Positions 51,071-58,848 of a stretch of 64,000 nucleotides of DNA are shown here, piece by piece; the first letter of the stretch is position 1, and each line of letters opens with the position of its first letter. The translations under genes were made by a program, and so were the position numbers. Source of the DNA: an uncultured Eubacteriales bacterium (GTDB lineage Bacteria; Bacillota; Clostridia; Oscillospirales; Ruminococcaceae); NCBI GenBank assembly GCA_900319075.1, contig ONMZ01000009.1:1-64000 (forward strand). The letters are read 5' to 3'. A model generated the notes under the pieces. It did no database searches. It was given only the letters and a program-made list of their open reading frames with translations, and had not been told where the DNA came from.

Positions 51071-52765
51071 TTATTCTGTTTTTTTGCTTTCTTTTTCGCT
51101 CTTTTCTTCAGCCGCCTTATCGGCTTTTTCCTTTTCCTTGACACGGGCAAGGTCTTGTTTCATCTGTGAAAGGGAGGGGAGCTTGTCCATAGTCAGGGTG
51201 ACGTTATTGTTATACATAAGCTGAATATCCTTTTGCGAGGTAAACTCCTGTGAAAAAGAACCGTCCTGCTTCATCAGGTAGTTCCCGCCCCATTGTCCTA
51301 TGAATGACCAGTATGCTTTTTCATTCACCATGCTTCTGATCGTGGGCATAACGTCACATTCGGTCATTGCCGCAGGTTTTTTGCGGCTGATATTTTGCAG
51401 GAATATCAGGTTATTTATGCCGCTTCCGGGGCTGTCATTTTTATATATATCGCAGGATATCATGTCGCACATTGAGTCCCCGACGTACCACGAGGCATTC
51501 TGGGCGCTCCACACCCAGATAAGGTTGTTTAGTTTATGATAAGCGGTTTGTCTTTTGTACATAAGCTGCCACAGCCATTTATAGGACCCGGCATCTTTTC
51601 CCCACCAGAAATATCCGTTGCTCGCCTCGTGCAGGGGTCTCCAGATAACTGGGATACCTTTTCTTTGCAGCTTGCTCAGCTTTTGGGACACTGTGTCTAT
51701 ATCCCTCACGATCTCAAGGCATTCACCGGATATCTTACCCTGGTTTTTGAGCTTTTCCATATCTTCAAGGGAAAGCAGGGAAATATCTTCTTTGGTTACT
51801 GCCTTTGAAAGGTCAAAGTCTGTTTCCGAGGCATAGCAGCTTTTGTTGTTTACAGGGTCTTTCCAGTGCCACATATACCCAACGATACCGCCCAGGGACG
51901 AAAACTTTTCGGCACACTCAATATCGCTGTCGCAGTAGGCGGTGTTTTCGTCTGTTGCGTTTATAAGGTCGCCAAAACGTATTGCAGGACGTTTGCCTGT
52001 TGTTTTGTAGATCAGCTGGGATTCGTTCATAGTGCCGATGGTATCGTGCTGTGCAAGGATAATATTTTTGCCGTAAACGCTGCACATATAGTTATAAAGT
52101 GCTTTGGCGTTTTCGTCGGCATTTTTGTCTGAAAGCTCCGGCTTATCAAGGGCGAAAGACAGCTTAGAGATGTCCTCGCTTGCGGTAACGGTGCAGTAAT
52201 CTATGTCCGCAGAGGGGTCGGGTATCTCGATGCTTATGGTATGTCTGCCTTTTTCAAGGTAGATGTTTTTCACACCTATTATCTCAAAGTGTCCGTTGCC
52301 TGTGAAGGTAAAGCTGCTCAGACGCTTTCCGTCGGCGGTAATGGCATTTTTATTTTTGCTGTCACAAGCCCCTGCCACGCTCACATTATAATACTGATCC
52401 TGGGGCAGGTCAAACTCCACCAGCCATTGCCCCTGGGCGGATATTCCCGTAACATAGCCATCGCCGCTGAATCCTTCACGCTGGCTTGCTTTTTTAGCGT
52501 CTCCGGTAAGCTTTCCGCTTTCTGCCTCGATAGTCTGTGTAAAGGGTGTATAACTAAGCTGGCTGCCGGTTATTTCCGCCTGCTGCAAACGGGGCGGCGC
52601 AGGCTCCGGGGCGGCGGTGGTGGTGACGGTGGTGGTCTGGGTCTGTGAAGATCCATCTGTATATAAAGGCGAGGGGATATCCTCGCTTTTTATTTCGCTG
52701 CCGCAGGCTGTCAGACAAGCGGCTGCAAAAGCCGTAAACAGGCAAAGTAATTTTTTGATATGCAA
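51071..52765 (-). CDS. GH26 beta-mannanase-type lipoprotein with CBM35-like domain
   Basis: 564 residues from a TTG start. Lipobox LTAC (Cys 21), a Thr/Pro-rich linker (about 35-60), a CBM35-like beta-sandwich (about 75-200, with GYVTGISAQGQWLVEFDLP), and a GH26 domain (about 215-530) with the acid/base Glu380 in WRPLHEASNGYFWWG and the nucleophile Glu469 in AAMTECDVMPT. The C-terminal ~35 residues are Lys/Glu-rich and probably helical. A cell-surface enzyme for beta-mannan breakdown. No dockerin is present, so it is not cellulosomal. Confidence 0.88.
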   Translation of the reverse strand: MHIKKLLCLFTAFAAACLTACGSEIKSEDIPSPLYTDGSSQTQTTTVTTTAAPEPAPPRLQQAEITGSQLSYTPFTQTIEAESGKLTGDAKKASQREGFSGDGYVTGISAQGQWLVEFDLPQDQYYNVSVAGACDSKNKNAITADGKRLSSFTFTGNGHFEIIGVKNIYLEKGRHTISIEIPDPSADIDYCTVTASEDISKLSFALDKPELSDKNADENAKALYNYMCSVYGKNIILAQHDTIGTMNESQLIYKTTGKRPAIRFGDLINATDENTAYCDSDIECAEKFSSLGGIVGYMWHWKDPVNNKSCYASETDFDLSKAVTKEDISLLSLEDMEKLKNQGKISGECLEIVRDIDTVSQKLSKLQRKGIPVIWRPLHEASNGYFWWGKDAGSYKWLWQLMYKRQTAYHKLNNLIWVWSAQNASWYVGDSMCDMISCDIYKNDSPGSGINNLIFLQNISRKKPAAMTECDVMPTIRSMVNEKAYWSFIGQWGGNYLMKQDGSFSQEFTSQKDIQLMYNNNVTLTMDKLPSLSQMKQDLARVKEKEKADKAAEEKSEKESKKTE

Positions 52766-52801
52766 CTGGTTTACATTCCTTTCAAGAAAACTGCAAAGGT
52801 C

Positions 52802-52830
52802 AGTATAACATATTTTTCACCGGCTTGCAA
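52802..52830 (-). promoter_or_regulatory. Promoter of the mannanase gene
   Basis: Minus strand: -35 TTGCAA (52825-52830), 17-base spacer, -10 TATACT (52802-52807). Confidence 0.65.
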
Positions 52831-52916
52831 GTGCAGGCAGTCAAAAATGACAAAAAACGCACACAGTATATGCTAATATATGCTTGCAGATCGAAAATAT
52901 GAAAGGACTGGTGAAA

Positions 52917-53285
52917 ATGGGAGTGGAGCTGATAAGCCGTGGAAAGGTGCTTTGTGCAAAACTCAGCGGAGATATCGACCATCACGGAGCAAAAGAGCTC
53001 CGCAGAGATATCGACATTGCCATAGAGGAAAATTGTCCTTCGGAGCTTATCCTTGATTTTTCCGCTGTGACATTTATGGACAGCTCAGGGATAGGTCTTG
53101 TAATGGGCAGATACAAGCTGATGAATGAACGGGGAGGAACAGTGACGGTGGCAAAAACACCTGCATACATCGGCAAGGTGATGCGGGTGTCCGGAGTGGG
53201 AAAGCTTGCAAGGATAGTTAACGATTACACCCTTCCCCGGGAGGATGAACAGGAGGTGATGAAAATTGAAACGACCAATCAATGA
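52917..53285 (+). CDS. spoIIAA: Anti-sigma-F factor antagonist SpoIIAA
   Basis: 122 residues from the ATG at 52917 (AAGGA upstream). STAS domain with the phosphorylation site FMDSSGIG (Ser 56/57). When unphosphorylated it binds SpoIIAB and frees sigma-F in the forespore. Its 3' end overlaps the spoIIAB start by 20 bases. I could not recognise a sigma-H type promoter upstream. Confidence 0.93.
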   Translation: MGVELISRGKVLCAKLSGDIDHHGAKELRRDIDIAIEENCPSELILDFSAVTFMDSSGIGLVMGRYKLMNERGGTVTVAKTPAYIGKVMRVSGVGKLARIVNDYTLPREDEQEVMKIETTNQ

Positions 53286-53709
53286 TATGAAAGTCGTTTT
53301 TCCCAGTTTGTCTGAAAATGAGCGCTTTGCTCGAATTGCAGTCAGCGGTATCGTTTCTCTTGCTGACCCGAAGATCGATGAGCTTGCAGACATCAAGACC
53401 GCAGTCAGCGAGGCGGTCACCAACAGCATCGTACACGGATACCCCGAAACGGTGGGAAAAATAGAGCTTACCGTGCGTTTATACGAGGACAGCACGGTGT
53501 ACATAAAAGTCAGCGACAAGGGCTGCGGGATAGAGGATGTACAAAAGGCGATGCAGCCTCTTTTCACCACCCGTCCCGATGAGGACAGGGCAGGACTGGG
53601 TTTTGCGGTTATGGAAAGCTTTATGGACAAAATAAAGGTAACCAGCAAGGTGGGCAAGGGAACGACGGTCGTTATGCATAAAAGGATAACCCCGAGGGAG
53701 AGGAAATGA
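53266..53709 (+). CDS. spoIIAB: Anti-sigma-F factor / protein kinase SpoIIAB
   Basis: 147 residues from a TTG start preceded by GGAGGTGATG. GHKL ATPase: N-box EAVTNSIVHGYPE, G1 box VSDKGCGIED, and GLGFAVMESFMD. Binds and inhibits sigma-F and phosphorylates SpoIIAA. The stop overlaps sigF by four bases (ATGA). Confidence 0.94.
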   Translation: MKRPINDMKVVFPSLSENERFARIAVSGIVSLADPKIDELADIKTAVSEAVTNSIVHGYPETVGKIELTVRLYEDSTVYIKVSDKGCGIEDVQKAMQPLFTTRPDEDRAGLGFAVMESFMDKIKVTSKVGKGTTVVMHKRITPRERK

Positions 53710-54359
53710 GCCGTCCGCTGGCAGAGGAGAACCTGGGTCTGGTGCATCTTTGTGCAGGCAGGTTCAAAAACCGTGGGATAGAGTACGACGAGCTGTTCTC
53801 AGCGGGCTGTATGGGGCTTTTAAAGGCGGCAAAAGCTTTTGATCCTCAAAGGGGAGTGCTTTTTTCCACCTATGCGGTGCCTGTTATTCTGGGTGAGATA
53901 AAAAGGCTTTTCCGTGACGGTGGAACGGTAAAGGTCTCACGCAGCACCAAGGAGCTTTCGCTGAAGCTGACACGCTCGGCACAGCAGTACACCTTGAAAA
54001 ACGGCTGCGAGCCAACCATTTCCCAGCTTGCTCAGATCTGTGAGGAAAGTGAGGAGCGGGTGGTAGAGGCGCTCAACGCATCGGCAGCACCTTTGAGTCT
54101 TACGGCGGAAAATGAAGACGGTACAAGACAAACGGACATACCCGTTGAAACTCCTGAGGAGCGTATTGTTGAAAGACTGGCGTTAAAGCAGGCTTTATCG
54201 GGGCTTGAAAAAAAGGACAGGCAGCTTATATATCTGCGCTACTTCAAAGACCTTACCCAGACCCGGACTGCCCGGATACTGGGCATGACCCAGGTACAGG
54301 TGTCAAGGCGGGAGAAAAAGCTCCTTTGTGCCATAAGAGAACAAATGGATATGAAATAA
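53706..54359 (+). CDS. sigF: RNA polymerase sigma factor SigF (SpoIIAC)
   Basis: 217 residues. Sigma-70 regions 2 (FKNRGIEYDELFSAGCMGLL, FDPQRGVLFSTYAVPVILGE), 3 (CEPTISQLAQICEESEERVV) and 4 (DRQLIYLRYFKDLTQTRTAR, GMTQVQVSRREKK). Forespore-specific sigma factor. Last gene of the spoIIA operon, followed by a terminator shared with prsW. Confidence 0.95.
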   Translation: MSRPLAEENLGLVHLCAGRFKNRGIEYDELFSAGCMGLLKAAKAFDPQRGVLFSTYAVPVILGEIKRLFRDGGTVKVSRSTKELSLKLTRSAQQYTLKNGCEPTISQLAQICEESEERVVEALNASAAPLSLTAENEDGTRQTDIPVETPEERIVERLALKQALSGLEKKDRQLIYLRYFKDLTQTRTARILGMTQVQVSRREKKLLCAIREQMDMK

Positions 54360-54361
54360 AA

Positions 54362-54396
54362 AAAGGAGTTAACGCATAGTCTGCGATAACTCCTTT
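54362..54396. terminator. Bidirectional terminator between sigF and prsW
   Basis: Ten-base stem AAAGGAGTTA (54362-54371) / TAACTCCTTT (54387-54396). Confidence 0.85.
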
Positions 54397-54402
54397 ATAA
54401 GC

Positions 54403-55509
54403 TTACTGTTTATCCTGCCGGTCGTTTTGTCCGGGGGATATATTGTTATAGGTCTGCTGTGGATATGGATTATTGTAGCCGGTATAATTGTAATTATTAT
54501 ACTGCTGCTGAGGCTGGTAGACGTTCTGATAGGGATATTGGTACTGCTGGCGGAAGTAGGGGTAGTTCTGATTCTGATATGCGGGCCGGTAGTATTGGTT
54601 CTGAGCGGTGTAGCCATTTGTCTGGGTATAGCCGTTTGGTGTATAGTAGTAGTTCTGCTGTTGGTACGGCTGTGTGTACTGCGTCTGGTATTGCTGCGCC
54701 TGATACTGCTGAGCCTGATATTGCTGAGCTTGATATTGCTGCTGGGGATACGTGGTCTGCTGTGGATAATATCCGTAGAATCCGTAATTTGGCACAGGTA
54801 CTCTGCCTACAAAGGTAGATTGTTTTGAGCATTTGCGAACATTGATTATTGCCAGCACCGTTGTCACCACAACAAATCCCAGGAATATGACTATTGCCCC
54901 TTCAAATGCGTTTAGAAGCGAAATGCTGAAATCGTATGTGCCGTGGATAAGCATGGGGACGAAAAAGGAAAGCAGCATATTCTTTGTCTTTCCGCTTTTA
55001 TCTCCCACATACTGACAATATTTTGCTTTGCCAAAGAACAATCCCATAAACACCGCATCTATGGTATGTCCGGGGACGGACAGCAAAGCACGCATCAGCG
55101 CTACCTGGTATGTGCCGATCTTGAGGACATACATTATGTTTTCAAGTGTTGCAAAGCCAAGGGATATTATTACAGCGTAAACGATCGCATCAAAAGTATA
55201 GTCAAAGTTTTTATTGTTCCATGTGACAGTTCGCAGCACCAGGAACTTAAAGCCCTCTTCCCACAGTGCGACGACTAAGAAATACTGGACAAAGTTTTCG
55301 CCCACGGAAAGTTTGTCTTTGAACCCAAGGACCTCTATAAACAGGCTCTCTCCGATGGCTGCGCCCACAACGGTCAGCACACCTAAAAAGAAAAGCCCGA
55401 TAAGCAGTCCGATAGGTTCCTTTTCCACCTTATCCTTGTAATAGATATAAGAAAAAAGGACTATGGTGGGCACTATGGCAAGAAAAATCAAAATAGCGTT
55501 GCTGGGCAT
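54403..55509 (-). CDS. PrsW-family intramembrane metalloprotease with Tyr/Gln-rich tail
   Basis: 368 residues. Seven or eight TM segments in the first ~225 residues, with the PrsW motifs EEGFKFLVLRTVTW, FDAIVYAVIISLGFATLENI and HTIDAVFMG...HGTYDF (zinc ligands Glu, Glu, His). In B. subtilis PrsW cleaves the anti-sigma factor RsiW. The last ~130 residues are a low-complexity tail of YQAQQ and YTQPYQQQNYYY type repeats, not found in the B. subtilis protein. Its closeness to sigF is suggestive, but PrsW is not known to act on sigma-F. Confidence 0.85.
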   Translation of the reverse strand: MPSNAILIFLAIVPTIVLFSYIYYKDKVEKEPIGLLIGLFFLGVLTVVGAAIGESLFIEVLGFKDKLSVGENFVQYFLVVALWEEGFKFLVLRTVTWNNKNFDYTFDAIVYAVIISLGFATLENIMYVLKIGTYQVALMRALLSVPGHTIDAVFMGLFFGKAKYCQYVGDKSGKTKNMLLSFFVPMLIHGTYDFSISLLNAFEGAIVIFLGFVVVTTVLAIINVRKCSKQSTFVGRVPVPNYGFYGYYPQQTTYPQQQYQAQQYQAQQYQAQQYQTQYTQPYQQQNYYYTPNGYTQTNGYTAQNQYYRPAYQNQNYPYFRQQYQYPYQNVYQPQQQYNNYNYTGYNNPYPQQTYNNISPGQNDRQDKQ

Positions 55510-55550
55510 ATTTATCTTCCCCCCCTGATAATTATGTCTTACACAAGCAG

Positions 55551-55579
55551 ATTATAGCATATTTTTTTCTGTTTTGCAA
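55551..55579 (-). promoter_or_regulatory. Promoter of prsW
   Basis: Minus strand: -35 TTGCAA (55574-55579), 17-base spacer, -10 TATAAT (55551-55556), just after the stop of the upstream gene. Confidence 0.65.
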
Positions 55580-55590
55580 CAGTCAGAAAA

Positions 55591-56214
55591 CTATTTTTCC
55601 GGATATTCAAAAAGATAGCCTGCAATAAACCGTCTGTCCTGTAAAAGACAGGCAACATTGTCATACTCCCGTGGGGCTGTGTCATCGTTGTACCGGTTAT
55701 ATACGGTGAGCTTTGCGGACTTATCTTTTTTGAAGGCAACTGTATGCAGCCCTGAGCCGAAACGGTTGAACCTATGTTTTGAATAGGTATTTACCCAGAA
55801 GGAAACTATACCCAGCTCGCTGCTGTCTGATTGTCTGATAAAATCGTCTTTGTGTTTACAGTATTTGTATGCTATTTTATGTGCATCAAAATATCTTCCT
55901 ATTTTTTTCGGTGAACTGCCAAAACAGGTGGAGAAAAAAAGAGCGGACATACGGTTGAGTTCAAATTCACTTATAACATCGGGCAAAGGTACGGGCTTTG
56001 AAAGAAGCTGCATTATATTATACACGGCGATTATCTCACAGCCGCAGTGGTTCATAAGATTTCTTCCGTAGCGCATCAAGCGCACAGGTTCGGTGTTCTG
56101 CCCGTTGACAAGAGCGGTGTTTGTGCCCTCAAGAACAGAGTGATTGTGCAGATTGTTGGCATTGACGCTCTTTTTTGATGTATTGTAAAGATCCTTCCAT
56201 ATTCTCCTCAACAT
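55591..56214 (-). CDS. Papain-like (C39-type fold) cysteine peptidase candidate
   Basis: About 207 residues from the ATG at 56214 (AAGGCGG upstream; the GTG two codons earlier is also possible). RNLMNHCGCEIIAVYNIMQL (about 52-71) has the Asn-x-Cys-Gly-x-Glu pattern of C39-like peptidases, GSGLHTVAFKKD the catalytic His, and VYNRYNDD the Asp/Asn. No signal peptide or TM segment, so it is cytoplasmic. Substrate unknown. No bacteriocin precursor or ABC exporter is next to it, which makes a leader-peptidase role uncertain. Confidence 0.5.
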   Translation of the reverse strand: MLRRIWKDLYNTSKKSVNANNLHNHSVLEGTNTALVNGQNTEPVRLMRYGRNLMNHCGCEIIAVYNIMQLLSKPVPLPDVISEFELNRMSALFFSTCFGSSPKKIGRYFDAHKIAYKYCKHKDDFIRQSDSSELGIVSFWVNTYSKHRFNRFGSGLHTVAFKKDKSAKLTVYNRYNDDTAPREYDNVACLLQDRRFIAGYLFEYPEK

Positions 56215-56276
56215 TTTCACCGCCTTTTTTAGATTATAGCACGGCTGCGAATAATTGTAAAGATGTAAAAATACGC

Positions 56277-56305
56277 TTGCAATATGAACGGATATGTGAT
56301 ATAAT
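56277..56305 (+). promoter_or_regulatory. Promoter of the gene at 56349
   Basis: -35 TTGCAA (56277-56282), 17-base spacer, -10 TATAAT (56300-56305). Confidence 0.65.
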
Positions 56306-56348
56306 ATGAATGGGTATAATAAAAAATTATAAAGGAGTGTAAATTGTT

Positions 56349-56921
56349 ATGAGTATTTTTGACAACCTGAAAAACAAGGCAGCCAGCGGTATCGCAGGTG
56401 CAGTTTCCAATATCGGTAAGGAAACGGGACCTAAAACCATAACTTTTGCCGCACTTCCCGAAAGTGTTGAGCAGATGAAAGCTCTTCCCCAGGGACAGCT
56501 CAAGTCGGTGTATGATACTGCGGCATTAACAGTATGTGCGTTGTGTGCATATGCTGCTGCACCTGAGGTGGGCATTGAGATGCTCAACTTCCTTAAAGGT
56601 CCTCAGCCGCTTTCAACTTATGAAAAGCAGTTTTTGAAAGAGCGCATAAGCGGAAAGGAATATATCCCGTTTTCGTTTTTCCAGGGCGCAACGCCCGATA
56701 ACGATTACACACCGTCCCAGCCTTATACGATCACCATAGAAACAAATCCATACACTTATCAGAACGAAGGCTATGCAACAATGCACATCAGATCCGGCGG
56801 AGCAGACAGCCTGCGCCAGGTCCAGCTCAGACAGCAGGGTTCCACAGGTCAGTGGTTCCTCTGGGAGAACTTCCTGCTTTCAGACATTCGTCAGCCAAAG
56901 TCACAAAACCCTTGGGCATAA
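56349..56921 (+). CDS. Conserved hypothetical protein
   Basis: 190 residues. MSIFDNLKNKAASGIAGAVS is an amphipathic opening. A central region (ALPESVEQMKALPQGQLKSV, about 36-55) precedes an Ala/Cys-rich helix, and the C-terminal part (PYTITIETNPYTYQNEGYAT, about 122-141; TGQWFLWENFLLSDIRQP) looks like a beta-rich domain that recurs in Clostridia hypothetical proteins. No signal peptide. Monocistronic with its own promoter and terminator; function unknown. Confidence 0.65.
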   Translation: MSIFDNLKNKAASGIAGAVSNIGKETGPKTITFAALPESVEQMKALPQGQLKSVYDTAALTVCALCAYAAAPEVGIEMLNFLKGPQPLSTYEKQFLKERISGKEYIPFSFFQGATPDNDYTPSQPYTITIETNPYTYQNEGYATMHIRSGGADSLRQVQLRQQGSTGQWFLWENFLLSDIRQPKSQNPWA

Positions 56922-56936
56922 AACATATTATCATAC

Positions 56937-56970
56937 AGACCGCTGAGATGATCGGCGGTCTTGTTTTTTT
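56937..56970 (+). terminator. Terminator of the gene at 56349
   Basis: AGACCGC / GCGGTCT stem with an eleven-base loop and a T-run. Confidence 0.8.
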
Positions 56971-56980
56971 GCTTTGCCTC

Positions 56981-57009
56981 TTGATTTTTATACAAATTTA
57001 GTGTATATT
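56981..57009 (+). promoter_or_regulatory. Promoter of the MATE fusion gene
   Basis: -35 TTGATT (56981-56986), 17-base spacer, -10 TATATT (57004-57009). Confidence 0.6.
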
Positions 57010-57040
57010 ATATATAGTTATAGTTTTTACGAGGTGCAAA

Positions 57041-58789
57041 ATGATTAAAAGGATATTCAGGCAAATGCTGCTTACACAGATATTGTCGTCTATGACGGTA
57101 ATGCTTTGTATGCTTATAGACAGCATTATGATAGGGCGATTTTTGGGTGTTGAGTCTATGACTGCTTATGGACTTGCAACGCCTGTGCTGCTTGTATTTG
57201 CGGCCATAGGAAGTATGCTTTCCGCCGGAGTTCAGGTCATGAGCGGAAAGACCATGGGAAGCGGCGACAAAGAAGGAACAGATGCTTGCTTTACGATCTC
57301 TGTTATACTGGTTGCGGCAGTTTCTGCGGTGGGACTTATAGCTGTACTTGGTTTCACCGACCCCATATGTCAGCTTCTCGGTGCTGCAAAGAACGGAACG
57401 GACAGCGAGGTATACAACCTTACAAAGGATTACCTCAGAGGTTTTATAATCGGTGCGCCCGCATTTCTTTCGGCTCAGGTAATGGTGCCTTATATGCAGA
57501 TATCCGGAAGCAGGATACGTCTTGTTGTGGCGGTGGCTGCAATGACCGTGGGAGATATCGTATTTGACGCTCTGAATGTATTTGTATTCAAAAAGGGCAC
57601 ATTTGGCATGGGACTTGCTTCAAGTCTGAGCTACTATATCGCATTTGTTATAGGCATTGCTTATTTTTTCAAAAAAAGCTGTATTTTCAAGTTCAGGATA
57701 AAGCTTTTAAAGGCAAAACTTTGTGCAAGGTTATTAAAAGACGGTGTGCCTACCCTTATAAATCAGGTAAGTTTGGTGCTGCTCACATTTGTGCTTAACA
57801 GACTTCTTCTGAGTATTGAGGGAGCGCTTGCGGTTGCAGCGTATTCGGTAATAACCACTGCCGGGAACATTTGTTATGCATTCAGCTCCGGTATCGCCTC
57901 GGTGGCACTTATGCTTTCGTCTATATTCTATAGTGATGAGGACACCACTTCTTTGCACACACTGGTGAAGATCATGATAAGATACGCTGTTATGATCTGC
58001 GCTGTGGTGACGGTTATATCACTTATTGCGGCAACGCCTATGGTCACCTTGTTCCTTACGGACACCAGAGCTAAGGGCATGGCTGTGGTCGGATTCAGAC
58101 TTTTTGTTCTTTCCCTTGTTCCCTGTGCGATAAACACATCGCTGAAGAATTATTACCAGGGTATTGACAACGTGCATCTGACAAGGTCGATATCTATACT
58201 TCAGAATTTTGTTCTCCCTGCGCTGAGCTCGTATCTTCTCAGTCTGGCTTTCGGTATAAAAGGCGTATGGCTGGGATTTTTGTGCGGTGAAACTCTGACG
58301 CTTCTGTTTATCGGAATCGTGGTATTCATCAAGAAGGGCAAGGGCATAAACGTAAGGAATTTTGCACTTCTGCCCGATAATTACGGTGTAAAAGAAGAGG
58401 ACTGCTTTGAGATGTCGGTAAAGACATCCTCGGAGGTAGTGGTTGCGTCGGAAAAGGCTTTTGATTTTTGCAGGGAGCATGGCAGGACTTCAAAGTTCTG
58501 CTCCATGATAGCTCTTTGTATCGAAGAAATGGCAAACAATATTGTGGCATACGGCTTTGACGAGCAGGACACCACCCACAGCATCGACATCAGGGTCATG
58601 CTCAAGAGTGATGAATCGGTAATACGCATAAGGGACAACTGCAAGAACTTTGACCCTGTGGATTACCTTGAGCTTCACAAGGACGACGATAGGCTTGCCC
58701 ACATCGGTATCAGAATGATAATGTCCATGGTCAAGGACGCAAACTACGTCAACTCTCTTGGACTTAACAACCTTACACTAAGGATTTGA
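57041..58789 (+). CDS. MATE-family transporter fused to a SpoIIAB-like ATPase domain
   Basis: 582 residues. Residues 1 to about 435 are a MATE transporter with twelve TM segments (RQMLLTQILSSMTVMLCMLI, DSIMIGRFLGVESMTAYGLA; second half LLKDGVPTLINQVSLVLLTF). Residues about 455-582 are a GHKL domain of the HATPase_c_2 (anti-sigma/RsbW) kind: N-box CIEEMANNIVAYGF (Asn 499/500), G1-like RIRDNCKNFDP and LAHIGIRMIMSM. The D-x-G of the G1 box is D-N-C here. A normal MATE protein is about 450 residues. Such a fusion could link efflux to ATP-dependent regulation or to sigma/antagonist partners (inference). Confidence 0.85.
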   Translation: MIKRIFRQMLLTQILSSMTVMLCMLIDSIMIGRFLGVESMTAYGLATPVLLVFAAIGSMLSAGVQVMSGKTMGSGDKEGTDACFTISVILVAAVSAVGLIAVLGFTDPICQLLGAAKNGTDSEVYNLTKDYLRGFIIGAPAFLSAQVMVPYMQISGSRIRLVVAVAAMTVGDIVFDALNVFVFKKGTFGMGLASSLSYYIAFVIGIAYFFKKSCIFKFRIKLLKAKLCARLLKDGVPTLINQVSLVLLTFVLNRLLLSIEGALAVAAYSVITTAGNICYAFSSGIASVALMLSSIFYSDEDTTSLHTLVKIMIRYAVMICAVVTVISLIAATPMVTLFLTDTRAKGMAVVGFRLFVLSLVPCAINTSLKNYYQGIDNVHLTRSISILQNFVLPALSSYLLSLAFGIKGVWLGFLCGETLTLLFIGIVVFIKKGKGINVRNFALLPDNYGVKEEDCFEMSVKTSSEVVVASEKAFDFCREHGRTSKFCSMIALCIEEMANNIVAYGFDEQDTTHSIDIRVMLKSDESVIRIRDNCKNFDPVDYLELHKDDDRLAHIGIRMIMSMVKDANYVNSLGLNNLTLRI

Positions 58790-58802
58790 TCTTAATAAAA
58801 AC

Positions 58803-58848
58803 AAACGGAGGGAACGCTCGTTTATTTATGAGCGCCCTCCGTTTTTTT
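58803..58848. terminator. Bidirectional terminator
   Basis: AACGGAGGG / CCCTCCGTT stem (58804-58812 and 58835-58843) with an inner CGCTC/GAGCG hairpin and T-run; it ends the MATE gene (+) and abuts the stop of the permease gene (-). Confidence 0.85.
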
